Of a stretch of DNA of 64,000 bases, positions 11,603-24,298 are shown piece by piece (within the stretch, counting starts at the first letter, position 1; the number at the start of each line of letters is the position of its first letter). The notes under the pieces were generated by a model. It worked only from the letters and a program-made list of their open reading frames with translations. It did no database searches and was not told the DNA's origin. Source of the stretch: Omphalotus guepiniiformis. Its lineage: Eukaryota > Basidiomycota > Agaricomycetes > Agaricales > Omphalotaceae. Both the position numbers and the translations under genes were made by a program. Location of the stretch: contig JAQOOI010000021.1 of NCBI GenBank assembly GCA_028554645.1, forward strand, positions 930,001 through 994,000. The letters run 5' to 3'.

Positions 11603-14454
11603 TCACGCCTGTCGCTGATTCAGAGTTCCTAGGGTCAACACGAAGCTCTTATTGATCCTTGATACACCACGAGCATAGATGTGATTGGTATAGACCTGCA
11701 ACGAATTCCATTGAGCCCAGTATTCGTCAAGCGCAATTCGAGATACTCACCAATTCATCGTATATAATCGCCGGGTGTTTCTTATCGCAGAGCGTCGAGC
11801 TTGGATGTATTTTCACAATCTATCATCATGAATAAACAGCGGTCTCAAGTAAACAGTAACAAAAAACACATACCGATTGTCCCATGATCTGCTTATACGA
11901 CCCATCTGGCTGCAAAAGCGCCAAGTTGGAAATCAAACCGTGTCCGAGACTATTGATCACCGATTCCTCATTGTCACCGCACGAAACCGCGATATCAATT
12001 TTGAGTCGTTTACAAGTCTGCTGAAGCTGCTCCTTGATATCATTTGCCTCAAGCAACGCGCGCTCGTTGATGAAATGTTTTCGACACCAGTTTCTCCTCC
12101 CGCCCTTGTTCTCTGACCGAGCGATATCTTGGTACGCTTTTACGACGTTTAGGATGGTGAGGTGATCCCCAGCGGGATGTCGAAATTTCCTTCGAGCTTC
12201 GGAGACCGCGTCGCGTTGCTCGGCAGACTCTATGAAGAGTTTGGAGGAGGCTGATAGAACGGAGATGATCTCGAGTATCTCCTGTGTACACCCGTACTCT
12301 TTTGATGCGATTACAGCACGGCTGTAGACGGGCTCCAGAGGAAATGCGGCCATTTCTTGACCCAACAACGTAAGCTCTTTTTTCTGGTTCAGGGCACCCA
12401 GTAGGAAGAGCGTCTTGAGAGCGGAGATCACTATTGACCCCAAAACTTACTTCAAAAGACATGGATGAAAAGAGAATGACTCGACATACTGGACTGATCA
12501 TCCGGCTGATCCATGAGTTCTAACGTTTCAAGGTCTTGCCCTATACATTTCAATTGCAGAAGACTGGATGAAAGACCACATCGTAGAATTTCCGGCTCTG
12601 CAGAAAGGGCCATTGCCTTGAATGCTTCTTCAGTATACAGTCTGAAGCAATGACCCGCGCCCTGTTAAAAGAAATGTCAACGCCTAGCCTAACCAGGATC
12701 TTAATTATCAACACAAACCTCTCGACCTGCTCGACCCGCTCGTTGCATCGCAGATGACTGTGTGATATCCCTAGTCATCAGAGTATCAAAACCTGTTGCA
12801 TGCTCAGTTTCTCAGCTCACGTCTAGCAGGCAATCAAACTTACCACCACCAGTATCTCGAGCAAGATAGCGCTTCTCCTTACATTTTCCTGTGTCGATGA
12901 CATATCTCACTCCAGGTATAGTTATAGATGTTTCGGCAATATTGGTAGCCAATATACATTTCCGAGTATTAGGGGGTGTAGGATTAAATACTTTTGCGTT
13001 TTGACCAGGCGCTTGTGATGCGTACATGTTGCAGATAAGGACCTAGAGAAATAGTTCCATAGTCTTATTGGAGATCGAACTGCATACATGAACCAAAATA
13101 CCTCCATGCGATCCTGTGGTAACTGATTGGCGTACATTTGTATAGATTTTTCTAAACTTTCGATATCCTCTTGCCCTGGATGATGATCAGAGCGGGCAAG
13201 CAGACCTATGAGGAGATAAACCAACCTGGTAAGAATATCAATACATCTCCAGGAGGCGAGTCGGTATGTATCTGAAAGAATGTTCGCATTGCAGCATCTA
13301 CATAGTCGACTTGTCCCTGGGCAGAATGATAAATCTTGACTGGGTGTTGACGACCTTGTACGTATATGATTTTAGAGCTACGAATGCCAACGTCAACGCG
13401 ATTAAACAGAAGAGATGTATCAGCTTACCCCGAGAAGAACTTGCTGAACTTTTCCGCATCAAGAGTCGCACTCATGATGATAATTTTCAAGGGAACGAAA
13501 GCCTCTGCCTTCTCCTTCCCTTTCCCTTTCCCTTTACCCTCCGATGATCCATTTCGTCGTTGCTGGATCGTCTTGAGATTGGCAATGAGAAGGTCAGTTC
13601 TCAGAGATCGTTCATGTGCTTCATCCACGATGACAACACTGTATCGACTCAATAACGGGTCTGACATGAGCTCTCGCACAATCATACCGTCAGTCAGATA
13701 TTTAATGCGAGTCTCTGGACTTGAACGTTCGTCAAATCGAACGGCATAGCCAACTGAGGAGCCGAGTTTGACGTTCTGCTCTGAAGCGACTCTGGCAGCG
13801 AGGGAAGTAGCAGCCACTTTCCGTGGCTGAGTGACTGCAATCATCCCGTCGCCCGCGAGACCAGAATCAAGGATGTATTGTGGTACCTCTATGCACTAGT
13901 TTTAGCTCGAGAAATCAACGGACTACACGCAGAAAACGCACGAGTAGTTTTTCCGGACCCAGTTTCCCCCAACAACACTGTAACATCGTTCTCGCGGAAC
14001 TGCTGAATAAGTGCTTCTTTGCCTGAAGAAGCAACATGTGTTGATTTGAAGAAATTATATGCACAGAGTAATTCATACCCTTGGCAATAGGTAAATTTGC
14101 GCGCTGCTCTTGAATTGCAGCGAACTTGGACGTAGAGACGGCTGGAATCTTGGAAACGGGTGTTTGGACATGGTCTTCATTGATATAACCATTCTGTATG
14201 CCAACAACTCCATTCATACTTCCAATGGAGTGTCGGGCCTTCTTGGGATGACGCCCGTCTGAGAGAGGAGTCCTGTGGTGGCCATTAGAGAGAACACCGT
14301 TCTGCTTGAGAGAGATCTTGCTTTTTCGACTTTCATCATCGCCAACATCGACCCAACTTGGTCGAGGTCGTTTGACGAGCTTTCTCGGATCGTTGTGCTT
14401 ATGTCGATGGTTGGTGTAGAGGGGTATAGGTTTATTGCCAGCGACGGACGGCAT
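11603..14454 (-). CDS. DEAH-box RNA helicase, DHX33/Dhr2-like
   Basis: Eleven exons: 14454-14079, 14022-13942, 13888-13429, 13377-13226, 13175-13102, 13042-12844, 12792-12719, 12661-12490, 12430-11874, 11819-11751 and 11695-11603; 768 residues. Motifs appear in order: GETGSGKT (Walker A, ~144-151), TQPRKVAA (Ia), TDGMI, DEAH (~241-244), SATLDAE (III), FLPGQEDIE (IV region), NIAETSITIPGVRYVID (V) and QRAGRAGRE (VI). Winged-helix, ratchet and OB-fold segments with QPDGSY and IHPSSTL follow. The compact N-terminus and closest motif matches point to the DHX33/Dhr2 group, ATPases used in rRNA transcription and small-subunit pre-rRNA processing in the nucleolus; a splicing DEAH protein is less likely because the long N-terminal domains are absent. 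A Lys/Gly repeat (GKGKGKGKEK) is inserted between motifs II and III. The basic N-terminus probably directs nuclear entry. Confidence 0.88.
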
Positions 14455-15387
14455 TGAGAAGAATCAGCAGGATCTGAGGGGGTAGAGATAGGGATTAAAT
14501 TTAATTGTGCAACATAAGAGCTGGAATGTGTGCTGGGGCCTGCACGACGAGCCTCCGTCAGGCTTTGAACTTCAACTTGCAGAGAGAAGGAAAAAAGTTA
14601 TTATTCCCACGCTTCAAAGCTTCGAAAATACCACTCCAACTTCGAAGCTCACTGTTTCTCAAATCCATGTATCCGTGTTTATTATATGTAGGAAGACTAT
14701 GCTCTGTCAAAGCTAGACGTCTTGATCGTGGGGCAGCCATGAACACCGCAGGTTGACGGGCAAGAATTTGAGGAACTTGTCAGCCTTCTGAACTTCAGCT
14801 TCAACCCTTCAGATCGCTTGAACGCATCTGCTAGGTATACATGAACGTTTGAACGTTTGAGCTAACTTCAAATCATGGCTACTTGAAGGAATTACATTCC
14901 TGTTTCCAGTTGCTAAACGCGAATGTGTTCGACAGCGGGCAGACAGCCTTTACTCAAGTAATCCGGCTTCGTGAACACTACAAATAAGAGGTCCTATCTA
15001 CATTTCCGAAATTGCATGTGCACTTTCGTGCAGGCCTATCTGGGCTTCTCTGTGGCATCCAGTATCGCACAACATTACTGATCATCTTCATCATGCTCAG
15101 GCCAGGCACTACGCACTACCCAGGAGACACCGAGACCGGTGGCCCTCTTGGCATCCCGACGCCAGCCCGATACAAGATCCGAGTTGCCTCCTTGGACCTT
15201 CCGCCTCGCACATACCAGAATTATCCGCAAACAGGATCTCCGAGTCTTCAGGCCTAGCAGTGCTCCTTAACAGCAATCTGTTAATAATCACGATTAAATT
15301 AATATCTGTGCACGAACTCCAGTATATATACATGAAAGGTCATCCTAAACCAAGATACCTTCCCAACATGACAACAGTATGGAGGAA
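14455..15387. other. Intergenic region upstream of the DEAH helicase
   Basis: About 930 bp between the helicase start and the arrestin-like stop. Several overlapping 60-110-codon frames occur, but none has recognisable motifs, a plausible splice structure or low-complexity coding bias. It probably holds the helicase promoter and the arrestin 3' UTR. Confidence 0.5.
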
Positions 15388-17091
15388 CTATTCTGTGCTG
15401 TTTTCCGGTGATGAAGGTATAGAATATTGCGAATCAGAGCCTGCAAGACCACCAATGCCAGTACCATCTGCAGTCCATGGGTCTGTTGTAAGACGAATGG
15501 GTATGACTTGCCGGACTTCGCTGAAAGACGACTTTTTGGGATCAGGGGGCATCATAGAGAAAAGTATGCAATCCTGTCGAGAAACCGGTTAGTATCCTGA
15601 ATATGAACGAGACCCTTCATATAAACCTTGATTGTAAGCCCTCCAGCTCTGAAGCCCGTCACCTTTATCGAAGGATCCACAAGGATCTCACCAGTATAAG
15701 CTACCCATGTTGGACCATCACCCTAAAGACAACACTTGAGATCGAAATATAGGAACAGCATCACCAAAACCCGCATACCGCGTGCTTGAAAGTTGCTTCT
15801 CCGATACAATCAACCTTCCATATGTCAGTTTTCGTCCCCAAAACCAATTCGTTCCTAATCACAAGTAATTGGCAATGGCCTGACATCTGACGAATGGACC
15901 TTTGCGTACCTAACATCAACCGTGACTTGCCTCATCAACTGTATCCGGGAAGGCTTTTTCGAGTTGGGATTTCCGGAAGGACCAAATGGCATGAAAGATG
16001 CAAGGGATAAGGCAGATGACTGGAAAGTCAGATGGAACGGAATTGGCTGTGAGCTGCAGAAGATCCGTGAGGCAGGCAAGTACAAAAACGTATTTATATC
16101 TTGCAAATTGGATGACCTCGCACGGATCGTGGAGTCATAGCTTCGCCATTCTGGTGACAGTTCAAAGCCGTCCCTGGTCACTCGCAAGGGACGCGGTATG
16201 GGCAAAGCTGGGCGTGTACGTGGGTAGTATATGAAAGGCGTAGACAATGATCTAAATTTCACTAAAAATAAGAATCATTCTCAATAGTCAGACTATTCAC
16301 ATACATTGAGCCGATATTGATCCCAAACCAGCTAGAAGTGACCAGTGGAACAACGCTTGGAACGGCATTAGGTTTATTAATAATAGCAGACACAGAGTAC
16401 TAGAAAATGTGGGTAATGAGTGAATAAAAGGCCTAAATTGGAGGGACATGCTCACATCGGTGGAAGCATTGAATCCTGGCAGGCCTGAGAGCTTGACCTC
16501 ATATGTAGGAGGGAGTGTCTACAGAGACGATCAGAATAATCTTATTCCCAAACGAAAGAAAACGCACGTATGACTTCCCGTCGAACTCGAATGTGGAGGG
16601 AAGGGTTAAGCGGAAAGGCAAAGATTTCGGACAGACAGTGCTGTGTGGATCTTTAATCCAGAGCAACGCAGTATCGAGACATAATTTAGCGGTTGTAGTA
16701 CCACCTTCCGCGACCTCCTTCAACCTGAGACGACCTTCTACCTAATTCTCGTCGTCATTGAAGTTCCAGTCGAAGAACCATGTTTGCTTACTTTAACTTC
16801 CACGCTCGTGACACCGTCGGTCTTCGCGATATCAATGACTCCATCAATTACACCCCCAGCGCCATAAACAGGCAAGACAGCATTGTCGTCCTGAGCGTTT
16901 AACTTGAGCCTTGCATCACCATGTTTCGATTGCTTGACAAAAGTCCCAGAAGGCCGAGGACGAAACCGATCAGCAAGTGCGATACGCTGCTCATACTCCT
17001 GCGGTTCCTCTGTATACGATGGTGTCCGACCGAGAGTTGGGGCTATGTAATACGACGGAAGACTTGCAGTAGACATGAAGGTAGAAAGCAA
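15388..17091 (-). CDS. Arrestin-like protein 1
   Basis: Eight exons: 17091-16792, 16741-16568, 16518-16456, 16399-16305, 16251-15910, 15854-15779, 15722-15627 and 15573-15388; 443 residues. The N-terminal half resembles the arrestin-N beta sandwich of fungal arrestin-like proteins: a Tyr/Pro-rich start (LPSYYIAPTLGRTPSYTEEP), then GVIDGVIDIAK and KVEGRLRL strands, then SLPFRLTLPSTFEFDGKSY and LPPTYEVKL. The C-terminal half continues as beta strands (TKTDIWKVDCIGEATFKH, YTGEILVDPSIKVTGF). It shares layout and key phrases with the gene at 54396-55901, so the two are paralogues. Fungal alpha-arrestins recruit ubiquitin ligases to membrane transporters, but I see no clear PPxY motif, so that role is only a possibility. 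An alternative start Met lies five codons downstream. Confidence 0.78.
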
Positions 17092-17709
17092 CGGTAGTAT
17101 TGGCTGACCGGTAATACCTGGAAATGGCTTATGTGCATATCATCCATATGGATGGCGTGTCCGTGTGTCGAATTGGTGCGAAGCAAGGGACCACGCGGAG
17201 AACATCGCCGAATCTGTGTATCTCCCATGAGACACAACTCCATACCGATGTGGTTTGTTATGAAAGTGTATCAAATTTATACGCGGGTCATTATTGAACT
17301 GGTCATATTTTTCTCAGTATCTTCCGGGCCCCGACACAGTTTAAAATACAGCTTTTCTCTCAACCTTCTTGTTTTACTGAAAGACAAATCATTCTCAGAG
17401 TAGACTAGCATTATTGTCAGATTGTATTTCATCGTTCAATTTCGTCAAGATTCATATCATCTCGCTGACTATTAAACCGTCTTCAACGTCGATAGTCCGA
17501 TACATCCGCCCGAACGACATGTCCGCTTACTAATTTACTTACTATGCCGGCGTACCATGCTGCACGCCAAATCTTCGGCAAACATGTACATAGACTCAGA
17601 AAAAAGCAGGCAGATGGAATGCATGATGTAGAATATGCTTGTACATAATTTCAATCTTCTTTCAATACATTGTGCCATTTATGTGATCTAGACCAGACCC
17701 AAAGGTTGT
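17092..17709. other. Intergenic region between Egt1 and arrestin-like 1
   Basis: About 620 bp between the Egt1 stop and the arrestin-like start, with both genes on the minus strand. It would contain the Egt1 3' UTR and the arrestin promoter. I see no gene. Confidence 0.55.
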
Positions 17710-20700
17710 TCAAAGATCATATGCGACTCGGGCACCGACCCATGGGTAGGGGTAGTTGCGCTGGTACCAGTTCCTAAGAGACCTTCTCTCCGCCATACGA
17801 GGAATCGTCGCATAAGAACCTCCAATCTAACGAGATTGTCAGATGTTTTTCAACGGTACACGTTTACTTATACGCACCACAACTTGATGAACACCATCAA
17901 AGAAGTCCATCGAATATCTACATTGCCACGATAAGTCCAAAGACCTCCCGATGCGTAGATTTAAGCTTACCCTGGGTATAGTCTGGACGGGACGAACCCG
18001 TCATACATATCAAACACAGTCGAAGTCCACTCCCAAATACCGCCATTATGGCCTTTTCCACTCTTACTGCCACCCGTAGTGGCTCTAGAATGGATGAAAT
18101 CAATCAGTTACTGACGCGGAAAAAAGTTGGAAATAATCATACGGAACAAGGTGCCAGTTACGGAACCCAAAGTTGGCACCACCTTCGTAGCCTGATTCAA
18201 ACATGTCATGGAACAGGCGCAGTTCACACTCAGTAGGAAGACGACCCCCTTTGACAGTGGCGTAAGTCGACATGTTGTTATATGAGGTGATAATTGGCCA
18301 ATTCAATGCCACCTCCAGCGGAACTGGTCCATATAAGGTGCGAACCTATAAAATCAGATGCTTAACGATAAATCTTCAACCCAATGATGAAACCGCCCAC
18401 TTGAATCCCTCCATCTACTTCAATCCAACTAACAGGAAACTGGAACTGCTCCTTACTCTGTGTGTACACCTCGTAGAACTGTCCATTTGTCACAGGCCTC
18501 CACTCGATCTTAAACTTTCCAACATCCACCGTCCTCTTTGGATGCTCGTTATCCCATCCAAATTCATGATCCTTGACATCCAAAGCCTTCTTGGGATCCT
18601 CATCCTCCTCTTCTGAATCATCGTGACCGATTATCAAAGTTGCAGGGCCCAATGTCACAGTGGACTCCTTGGGTTGCGGGAGCGCATTCCACGTAGACGC
18701 CAGAGATTGCCAATCAGGGACGGCGAACCCGGGCGGTGGAAGAGTGCCTGTACCGGCACGCTGGAACAACATGTAAAGAAGCGTCTCGGCATGCATAGCT
18801 TCATGCTCAAAAGTCATGAAAAGCACTCTTCCCATTTTCCGGGTCAAGGTCTTCTTCCCAGACTCAATGTCCTCGTAAAGCTTCAATACCCTAGCGCGAA
18901 CGCGTAAACGGAACTCAAGAATGGAGTTCAAACTCGGCCAATCTTCGTTGCTGAGAGGTACTTCTGAGTGATCCTAATGTGTTTTGTCAGGGGTCTGATT
19001 CAAAGAAGGTTGGGGCACACTTACATGACATTGTGTGGGGTCATCAACGTTGGGGTCGATACCGCGCTGAAAGAAATGAGTCAGACCTTCTGTCGAATCT
19101 TTTCCTTTGGTCAACTAACCTCGAAGATGTCCTGAGGCAAAAGTTTAGCAAATCAAACATATCGCTTTTCCATGACATACCTTGAAGGATTCAGGCTCGG
19201 TATGAGGCTCCTGCAACAAGCGAGAAAGATGGATGTCCAAGAAGGTAGGTATATGTCCAAGGTAGAACAAGCAAATGTGCCGCAGGTCAATCGGCTTTTG
19301 GTACAACATTGATGGGGGTATCATGCGAAGCGTGATACAATCCCAGGCAGCCCAGATATTCTCCCAGTCTTGAGGAGAAGGTACTCCAAAGGGAGAGGAA
19401 GAGTAATTCTTCTTCACAACCAAATCTCCATCTGAGTTGCATGCATGAGGAGACGTAATGAGAGGGAAGGTGAAAGCAGGTCGCTCGAGGAGCCAAAGCG
19501 AGTATCTACCGGCGCTGTCAGTCCATCTTTGAATCGGCCGAAGGTTACTCTCAGAGAAGAGAGTGTAAGCATCGACTTCAGAGAACTATAGGCGAGGGTC
19601 AGTAAATGGAACGAGTACAAAACAGAATTCCGTGGACTCCGTAGACATACCTTCCAGGACTCTTCAATCTTAACGAGCTCTCCTTCCAAGAAAGTGAAAT
19701 TCTCCTGTCTCGACGGAATATCGACTGATTGTGAAACCTTCGACACATAGAATGCTTCGTGACGACCTGAGCGAAAACATTCAATACTGTGCACCGCGAC
19801 CAATAATTGAATTGAGTACATACGTTCTTCTTCATTGTATCTCTGGATGAACACATAAGATATATGAATATATAGGTGCAGATAAAGCCCACTCACGTTA
19901 ACGTAATCCCACTTATCTTCATCAAACATTGCCTCGTCTCCGAGGACTCTACCTGCCGCTCTCAACCCGTTCATGATAAAGTTTTTAGTATGTCCCTTGG
20001 GATCATTGTAGGCTGTTTCGATCAAATCCTTCTCATTATCATGATCCATCCCCAACAACAATGTATCTCCAGATCCAGGTCTCAAGGGAAGAGCGCGCAA
20101 GAAATTAGCGCCATCGGTGCGATTAAAGTTACCCAAGGTGGAACCAAGGAACAGGATATGTAATGGAGGCTGAATCTCTTCAGGAGTCGATGGAGGCGAA
20201 ATTTCCGAGTCAAGATGACTCGTCGGGGCAGTAGAATAATCCGATGTCGTCGAGATAGAGGCGGGAGATGTGTCGCGAGCGTCAACCTTCATAGACGACG
20301 CTACCTGCCGCGACAGCCTGTCGACCGCAGTACCAGTATGCAAACCGGCCGAATCAATATACTTCAAGCCGTCTTCGTAAGTGCCCCACATTCCCTTGGT
20401 GGAAACCTTTCCTTTGAGCTCTGCTCCAACCTCAGACATAGCGATTTGTTCCAAAGTACGTTGAAGCTCGCGTTGCTCCAAATCCAGAGCGTAATAAGTG
20501 ATTGGTGGGTTCGTGCTAGTCGTATCGACAAGACCAGCTAGTCCAAGCAATACGTGAGAGGTTTTGCGCAGTGCCCTGCATTTGAATTAGAATTTTGGCA
20601 ATCTTTCGACATAGAAGGAAAGAAAGTTGATTGTGGTGATTCCGCACGTGGGGAATTACTCACCCCGCACCAAGCTCTATAACGGTTTCGCCTTGAACGA

Positions 20701-20953
20701 CTCCAGCGTTCTGGTGCATAACTCTTGCAATTTCATCGCCTTTATTCTTCAAGATATACTCCTCTGCACTGAACAGATAGTACTCCGGTGCCATGGTCGT
20801 GATGTCATCGTACAATCTCAACCCACGTTCATCGTAAAGGAGCATAGTCGGCATCGACTTGTGGCCTAGCGGGCGGCGTAGGCCTTCGAGCAATTGCTGC
20901 TGGATGTTGTCCTCGACATTGTGGGCATGAACGTCAACGATTTCGACAGACAT
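17710..20953 (-). CDS. egt1: Ergothioneine biosynthesis protein Egt1 (EgtD-EgtB fusion)
   Basis: Twelve exons: 20953-20664, 20575-19897, 19842-19824, 19766-19651, 19585-19181, 19131-19120, 19066-19025, 18973-18401, 18345-18143, 18084-17971, 17917-17878 and 17826-17710; 869 residues, normal for fungal Egt1. The N-terminal module (~1-330) is the SAM-dependent histidine methyltransferase making hercynine (YDERGLRLYDDIT, VIELGAGALRKT, HILFLGSTLGNFNR). The C-terminal module is the iron-dependent sulfoxide synthase joining hercynine to cysteine: HEAMHAE near residue 580 is the iron-binding HxxxHxE, and the formylglycine-generating-enzyme-like domain has RLPTECE, NGGIWEWTSTVFD and YPYPWVGARVAYD. Two exons of 19 and 12 nt are needed for an unbroken frame. 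The pathway also needs a C-S lyase (Egt2), not in this window. The product is a cytosolic antioxidant thiol made by many fungi. A Met 25 codons upstream is a possible alternative start. Confidence 0.96.
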
Positions 20954-22492
20954 TTCGTGAAGGTTTCTCGGATGCAAACGGGTATTAATGGGATTTCTAG
21001 CTTGTAGCTGAAACCAATACTGAACCAAATTCAGAAACAGTCTTATATGCGATTTGATACTTTGTTCTACCCCAGATTCAGAATAGGCATGACCTTACAT
21101 GACGTATCCCATTTTGTCAAAGCCAGGATCAATCATTTCAGATCCGACACTTCAATTCAGGTGGTTGTTACCTCCTGCAGTAATGCTTCGGGTCTAGAAA
21201 ATTGCTTCTTTTGTTACAGTGGACGTGTGGCTGACTATTCTTCAACTTTGTGTTACGGTACGAGCCAAAATGAAGGTTCGTCTTTTTCCATATCCTTCAA
21301 GCTTCAAGCTCAAGTCTCAGACCTTGGAAATTTGATCGAATTAATCCATCGCACTACATCGGCACTTCGAACTTCGAAAGTCCAGCTTGGGCCGATTGCG
21401 CGACTATTGCGCTAGATTGTGAAATGCCTGTATGGAAGTATATAACCCCCTGGCCCACTCGACATCTCACCGCTTCCAACCCATAATTCCTCCATTTAAC
21501 TGGGTTCGGCAAGGCCGATGAGAAAACGAATTTCGTCTGCAGCGCGGTAGCTGGAATACTTCCCCGCACCTAATCAGAAACGTGTGTTACTTCGGGTCTT
21601 CTGGTAGTAATAACCTAGGTAAGTATAACCGTCCTATCGCATTTCATACGGCTTTGAAAACTGTGCGCTTGTCTATCACTCCTGATTCAGCTTCATCTAA
21701 CACCGACCGGCATAGAGCGGGCGGTCACCTGTTGCACGGCGCTGAGTACAGAGGTTGATACTTACAACTTACTCGCTCACTGTGTGTGTATTTTCCAGGC
21801 TGGTGTGTAAGCCCGAACGGCTTGCTTAGAGATTTTATCGATCACAACAGATGACTACCACAGCGCCCTCCCGCACGTGTAGGTCCGGAACGTTTCAACG
21901 GTCGCATTCCAATTTACATGATACAGCCGCGCAGCGTCCCTAGCTTGAAATTCAAAGTTCTGTCAGAATTCCGAAGGCTAGCCTTGGTCGTATGGATTCC
22001 GGAACTCTGGGTTACAACACGCCGACACCAATTTTTCTGTTGTTCGGTGACATGTAACTTAGACCCTCTTTTCCCAGAGAAGGGTTTATCTTTAGCGAAG
22101 ACCATGTTGAAATTTTGGCTTCTCCTTCTCTGAGGTTTAATTTTTAACCAGCAGATTGGTGTCAGGACAAGAAGTGGTGCAAGTGGCATGTTTAGGAGTA
22201 ATTTGAGCCGTGCCGTCGACATTGACAGCCACCAATTTTGTTGAGTCCTCCTATCCCATTTCCACATTTCCGTTGTTCCAATGACCAATGTTTCTCCATA
22301 CACTCGGTTAATAGCGGGAACCGAAATCTCGTTAGAGGTCACAAGGATACAACGTGAGGTATATCATTTTTCGGTATATACAAGTCCTACATACGCAGGT
22401 AATTAAGTGATTTAATAAACACGAATGATGAAGCGAAAGCAACACAATTCCACGTATCTATGAGTTGGCCTATTCTTACCAAGTTTAACGAT
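20954..22492. other. Long intergenic region upstream of Egt1
   Basis: About 1.5 kb between the Egt1 start and the DHHC gene stop. Open frames such as those at 21047-21415 (+) and 21914-22342 (-) lack recognisable motifs and have no neighbouring splice signals that extend them. The region probably contains the Egt1 promoter. I saw no repeat or RNA gene. Confidence 0.5.
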
Positions 22493-24012
22493 CTAAGCGT
22501 CCTTGTCTTCGCTAACCAACTCTCTTGCGAGTCGAGCTAAGAGCTCTTCCGAACGAGCATTACGAGGGAAGGATTTCCCATCTCCATTACTAGACATAGG
22601 TCATGAGGTCTATCTATGTATTCCAAAAACTCACGTACCATGCACCACCACAAACTATGCGGTATACCCATCCGTAAGGTCTTTTCCACCCCAATACCTG
22701 AGCCCAATTTTTCTTCCACCCAACGTCATACATACGGATGTATCCATGAGCATCCTTTACTAGCCTCCTTTGGGAGTACGACAATTCATGCTCCAAAGGT
22801 GGATCCGACAGCTTGTGTCCTGTATTTGGTAGCACGGGGAGATGGCGAAGTAATAGAAATGGCGAGATGTTTTCCAACGTCGTCTGATTTGTTCTAAGCT
22901 CCAGTATGATGAATATCAGTCCTCAAGATCCGAGGAAGTGAAGAAATACGTACGTGACGAGATATACATGGTACATGAAGAAGGAACCGATGACCATAGT
23001 GAATACCATGCCCGTGAATGTAAGCAGAAGTTCATGAATAGGCGTTACTTCGTCCTGAACGAAGGTTGATCAGTGAGAGGTAGTAAGTCGGAAATTAAGA
23101 TGAAGCTCACAATAGTGAGAGGATGATTGAACGCGTAGTATAGTGCAGAAGCACAAGAAGAGGCTACGTAAATCGCCAGTAAAGTTATGCAGAATAGGAA
23201 GTGGAGAAAGGCCGGGTATGTTCGATATCCCTATAGGAAAGTGAAAGACTTGAGCCCGTTTTCCAATACGACCTGTACAGCGAGAGGTGACTCACAATAC
23301 ATCTATTTCCGAGCCAGGGGCAATGATGATCTGGTTATTAGCCATTAGAAGCAATTCTGCACAACGTCATGACTCATTCATCATACCCATTTTAAGAACG
23401 CATCTTCCGCAGAAGGAGCAATGATGAGCTCTGTCGGGTTTTGGAGCCTAATGAATGAAAGGAACGTGAATAAATTAACAGCGTGACACGGTATGAATGC
23501 GTACCCAACACGCTCGACACCACTTCCCCGGAGCAGAGAAATCATCAGAGGACATCAACGCTTCTGTCAACCCAACTTCTTCGCCTCTGTCACCATTGCC
23601 ACTGCTAGGCCGGTCGTCGAACCCAACAGGGCCAGGATCGCGAGCGACCAACACAATGAGAGACGAGAAAATCAAGAAAGTGAGTGTGAAAGTGATAAGC
23701 AGGTGGATAGCGAATGTGACTGGAGCATTTAGGACTTTGAGGTAATGATTGATCAAGACATAGAGGAGAGAAGGTTGAGGTGCCAAGATGAGAAGTACAG
23801 TCCCTATCGATCATTTAGCGTCCCAGCTCGGCTTCTAGGACCTGAATAGAGCAAATACCATAAAGTGGCACATTGTGATACCAGCGTCTTTGCTCCCTTT
23901 CATCATCGTAAGACACGGGCGTAAAAATTTGCGTAGTGGAGCGTTCCGGCTGCGGTAGCGAATCGTTGTCGAAAGTAAGCAGTGGTTTGGGTCTTTCGTG
24001 ACCCATAGCCAT
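22493..24012 (-). CDS. DHHC-type protein S-palmitoyltransferase
   Basis: Eight exons: 24012-23859, 23803-23505, 23447-23387, 23330-23296, 23230-23111, 23054-22954, 22893-22639 and 22589-22493; 373 residues. The cysteine-rich domain reads KWCRACWAPKPDRAHHCSFC, then GRCVLKMDHHCPWLGNRCIG; the DHHC Cys is the acyl acceptor. Four hydrophobic segments surround it: two before (VLLILAPQPSLLYVLI and FAIHLLITFTLTFLIFSSLI) and two after (FLHFLFCITLLAIYV and ELLLTFTGMVFTMVIGSFFM). The TTxE-like motif (TTNQTTLE) lies just behind TM4. The C-terminal tail (MYDVGWKKNWAQVLGW, then GDGKSFPRN) matches fungal Pfa-type enzymes. It would palmitoylate membrane-associated proteins at the ER or vacuole; substrates cannot be told from sequence. 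The DHHC motif itself is split by an intron after Met-Asp(1). Confidence 0.93.
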
Positions 24013-24298
24013 GATAATTAAAGAAGATGAAGAAAGAGAAAACTAGCTGTTAGTAGCCTCTTCAGGAGCCACATGAAAGCAACCTCGCAGCGCAAGAGCA
24101 GCGGGCAAACCTCCTTTGTTGAAGACGCCGAGTTTGCTTGAACGGCAACCGCCGAAAACGTGGCGCATTTCCCCAGGTGCAAAAGACTCTTAGTTTGTAT
24201 CATGAAAGGCCAATGAATATTGCTCTTTCTCTATTGCTACAATCTTCCATAACAATATCTGATCCAACTTTGATCAAAAGTGTTCAATACTTATCACA

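Noticed and set aside
21914..22342. 142-codon minus-strand frame upstream of Egt1
   Set aside because: The composition is ordinary, no motif is recognisable, and the frame ends without splice signals.
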